Assembly (NCBI GenBank): GCA_034429195.1
Contig: DAOUGQ010000010.1
Span: forward strand, 1 to 64,000
Reading direction: 5' to 3'
Source: UBA4782 sp034429195
GTDB lineage: Bacteria; Chloroflexota; Anaerolineae; Anaerolineales; Anaerolineaceae
Length of the DNA stretch: 64,000 nt
A program made the position numbers and the translations under genes. A model generated the notes under the pieces. It was not told the DNA's origin. It saw nothing but the letters and a program-made list of their open reading frames with translations, and made no database searches. Below are positions 63,587-64,000 of the stretch, piece by piece (positions within the stretch are counted from its first letter, which is position 1; every line of letters starts with the position of its first letter).

Positions 63587-64000
63587 ATGAAAACTCAATT
63601 CATCACGGTAGATGCCAATGAAGCTGCTGCGAATGCGGCATACAGATTGAATGAAGTAATCGCAATATACCCTATTACCCCTTCTTCGGGCATGGGTGAA
63701 CTTTCTGATGAATGGGCATCGTTGGGCAAAAAGAATCTTTGGGGAACCATACCCCTGGTCGCAGAAATGCAATCGGAAGGCGGGGCAGCGGGTGCTGTTC
63801 ATGGTTCCCTCCAGGCAGGTGCATTAACCACCACATTCACTGCTTCGCAGGGATTGCTCTTAATGATACCGAATATGTTTAAGATTGCTGGAGAATTGAC
63901 CTCTACTGTATTCCATGTTTCAGCCAGGGCATTGTCTTATCAATCAATATCCATCTACGGCGATCATTCAGATGTTATGTCAACCCGTACCACAGGTTTT
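63587..64000 (+). CDS. nifJ: Pyruvate:ferredoxin oxidoreductase, N-terminal part, runs off window
   Basis: The first 138 residues of a 2-oxoacid:ferredoxin oxidoreductase, cut by the window end. It starts MKTQFITVDANEAAANAAY, has the signature VIAIYPITPSSGMGE and continues through EMQSEGGAAGAVHGSLQAGA and TTTFTASQGLLLM. AGAGAGG precedes ATG 63587. This matches domain I of the single-chain PFOR (NifJ type), which converts pyruvate to acetyl-CoA with reduction of ferredoxin. It supports an anaerobic lifestyle and sits in the same regulatory context as the B12-mutase operon. Confidence 0.92.
   Translation, partial: MKTQFITVDANEAAANAAYRLNEVIAIYPITPSSGMGELSDEWASLGKKNLWGTIPLVAEMQSEGGAAGAVHGSLQAGALTTTFTASQGLLLMIPNMFKIAGELTSTVFHVSARALSYQSISIYGDHSDVMSTRTTGF

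Noticed and set aside
1..64000. CRISPR arrays, rRNA genes and complete IS elements
   Set aside because: No regularly spaced repeats, rRNA-like sequence or transposase with terminal inverted repeats was recognised.

Overview
The window looks like a chromosomal segment of an anaerobic member of the Chloroflexota, probably class Anaerolineae. I infer this from the Ala/Pro/Thr/Glu-rich linkers after the lipoprotein cysteines of both ABC binding proteins, the beta-helix and LRR surface proteins, the corrinoid enzymes, and a pyruvate:ferredoxin oxidoreductase at the right edge. All family names were read from protein motifs without a database search.

Layout. (1) 1-5.4 kb is an accessory island: a truncated ImmA/IrrE peptidase, a HigBA-type toxin-antitoxin pair with a palindromic operator, a DarT/NADAR (DarTG1-like) pair, the 3' part of a tRNA-Met gene, a tyrosine recombinase and a second, decayed integrase. 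(2) 5.7-18.4 kb (minus) is a sugar regulon: GntR regulator, SDR, L-ribulose-5-P 4-epimerase, L-ribulose-5-P 3-epimerase, three PIG-L deacetylases, a ribose-type ABC importer, an aldo/keto reductase and an FGGY kinase. Kinase plus both epimerases make a complete route from an L-xylulose-like ketopentose to D-xylulose-5-P. A DegT aminotransferase and a VOC protein are transcribed divergently. (3) 21.3-23.0 kb holds two tandem CPBP membrane proteases. (4) 23.6-30.1 kb (plus) is an arsenic-type cluster: two ArsR sensors, two ArsP-like permeases, ArsC, two small thiol proteins, a TSUP permease and, unusually, two FmdE-like proteins. (5) 31.9-35.6 kb encodes two surface proteins.

(6) 36.6-46.5 kb (minus) is a LacI-controlled operon that joins a maltodextrin-type ABC importer, a GH13 glycosidase and an esterase to a corrinoid protein and two URO-D-like methyltransferases. 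This gene set suggests uptake and corrinoid-dependent demethylation of methylated carbohydrate. (7) 47.9-53.5 kb (minus) is an operon for a B12-dependent mutase with an N-terminal cobalamin domain, a small partner, a KamB-like reactivase, a fold-type-I PLP enzyme, RidA and an uncharacterised protein. (8) 53.6-62.5 kb (minus) has a Ca2+-type P-ATPase, an MFS transporter, a CDF transporter with three tandem C-terminal domains, a permease and an FAD oxidoreductase. (9) 62.7-64.0 kb has a GntR/FCD regulator divergent from the start of pyruvate:ferredoxin oxidoreductase.

A shared 19-bp motif lies upstream of the PLP/mutase operon, the FAD-oxidoreductase/permease pair and the regulator/PFOR gap. 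It ties these units into one proposed regulon for anaerobic breakdown of an unidentified amino or organic acid. The carbohydrate/corrinoid operon and the B12-mutase regulon are the best candidates for undescribed biology.
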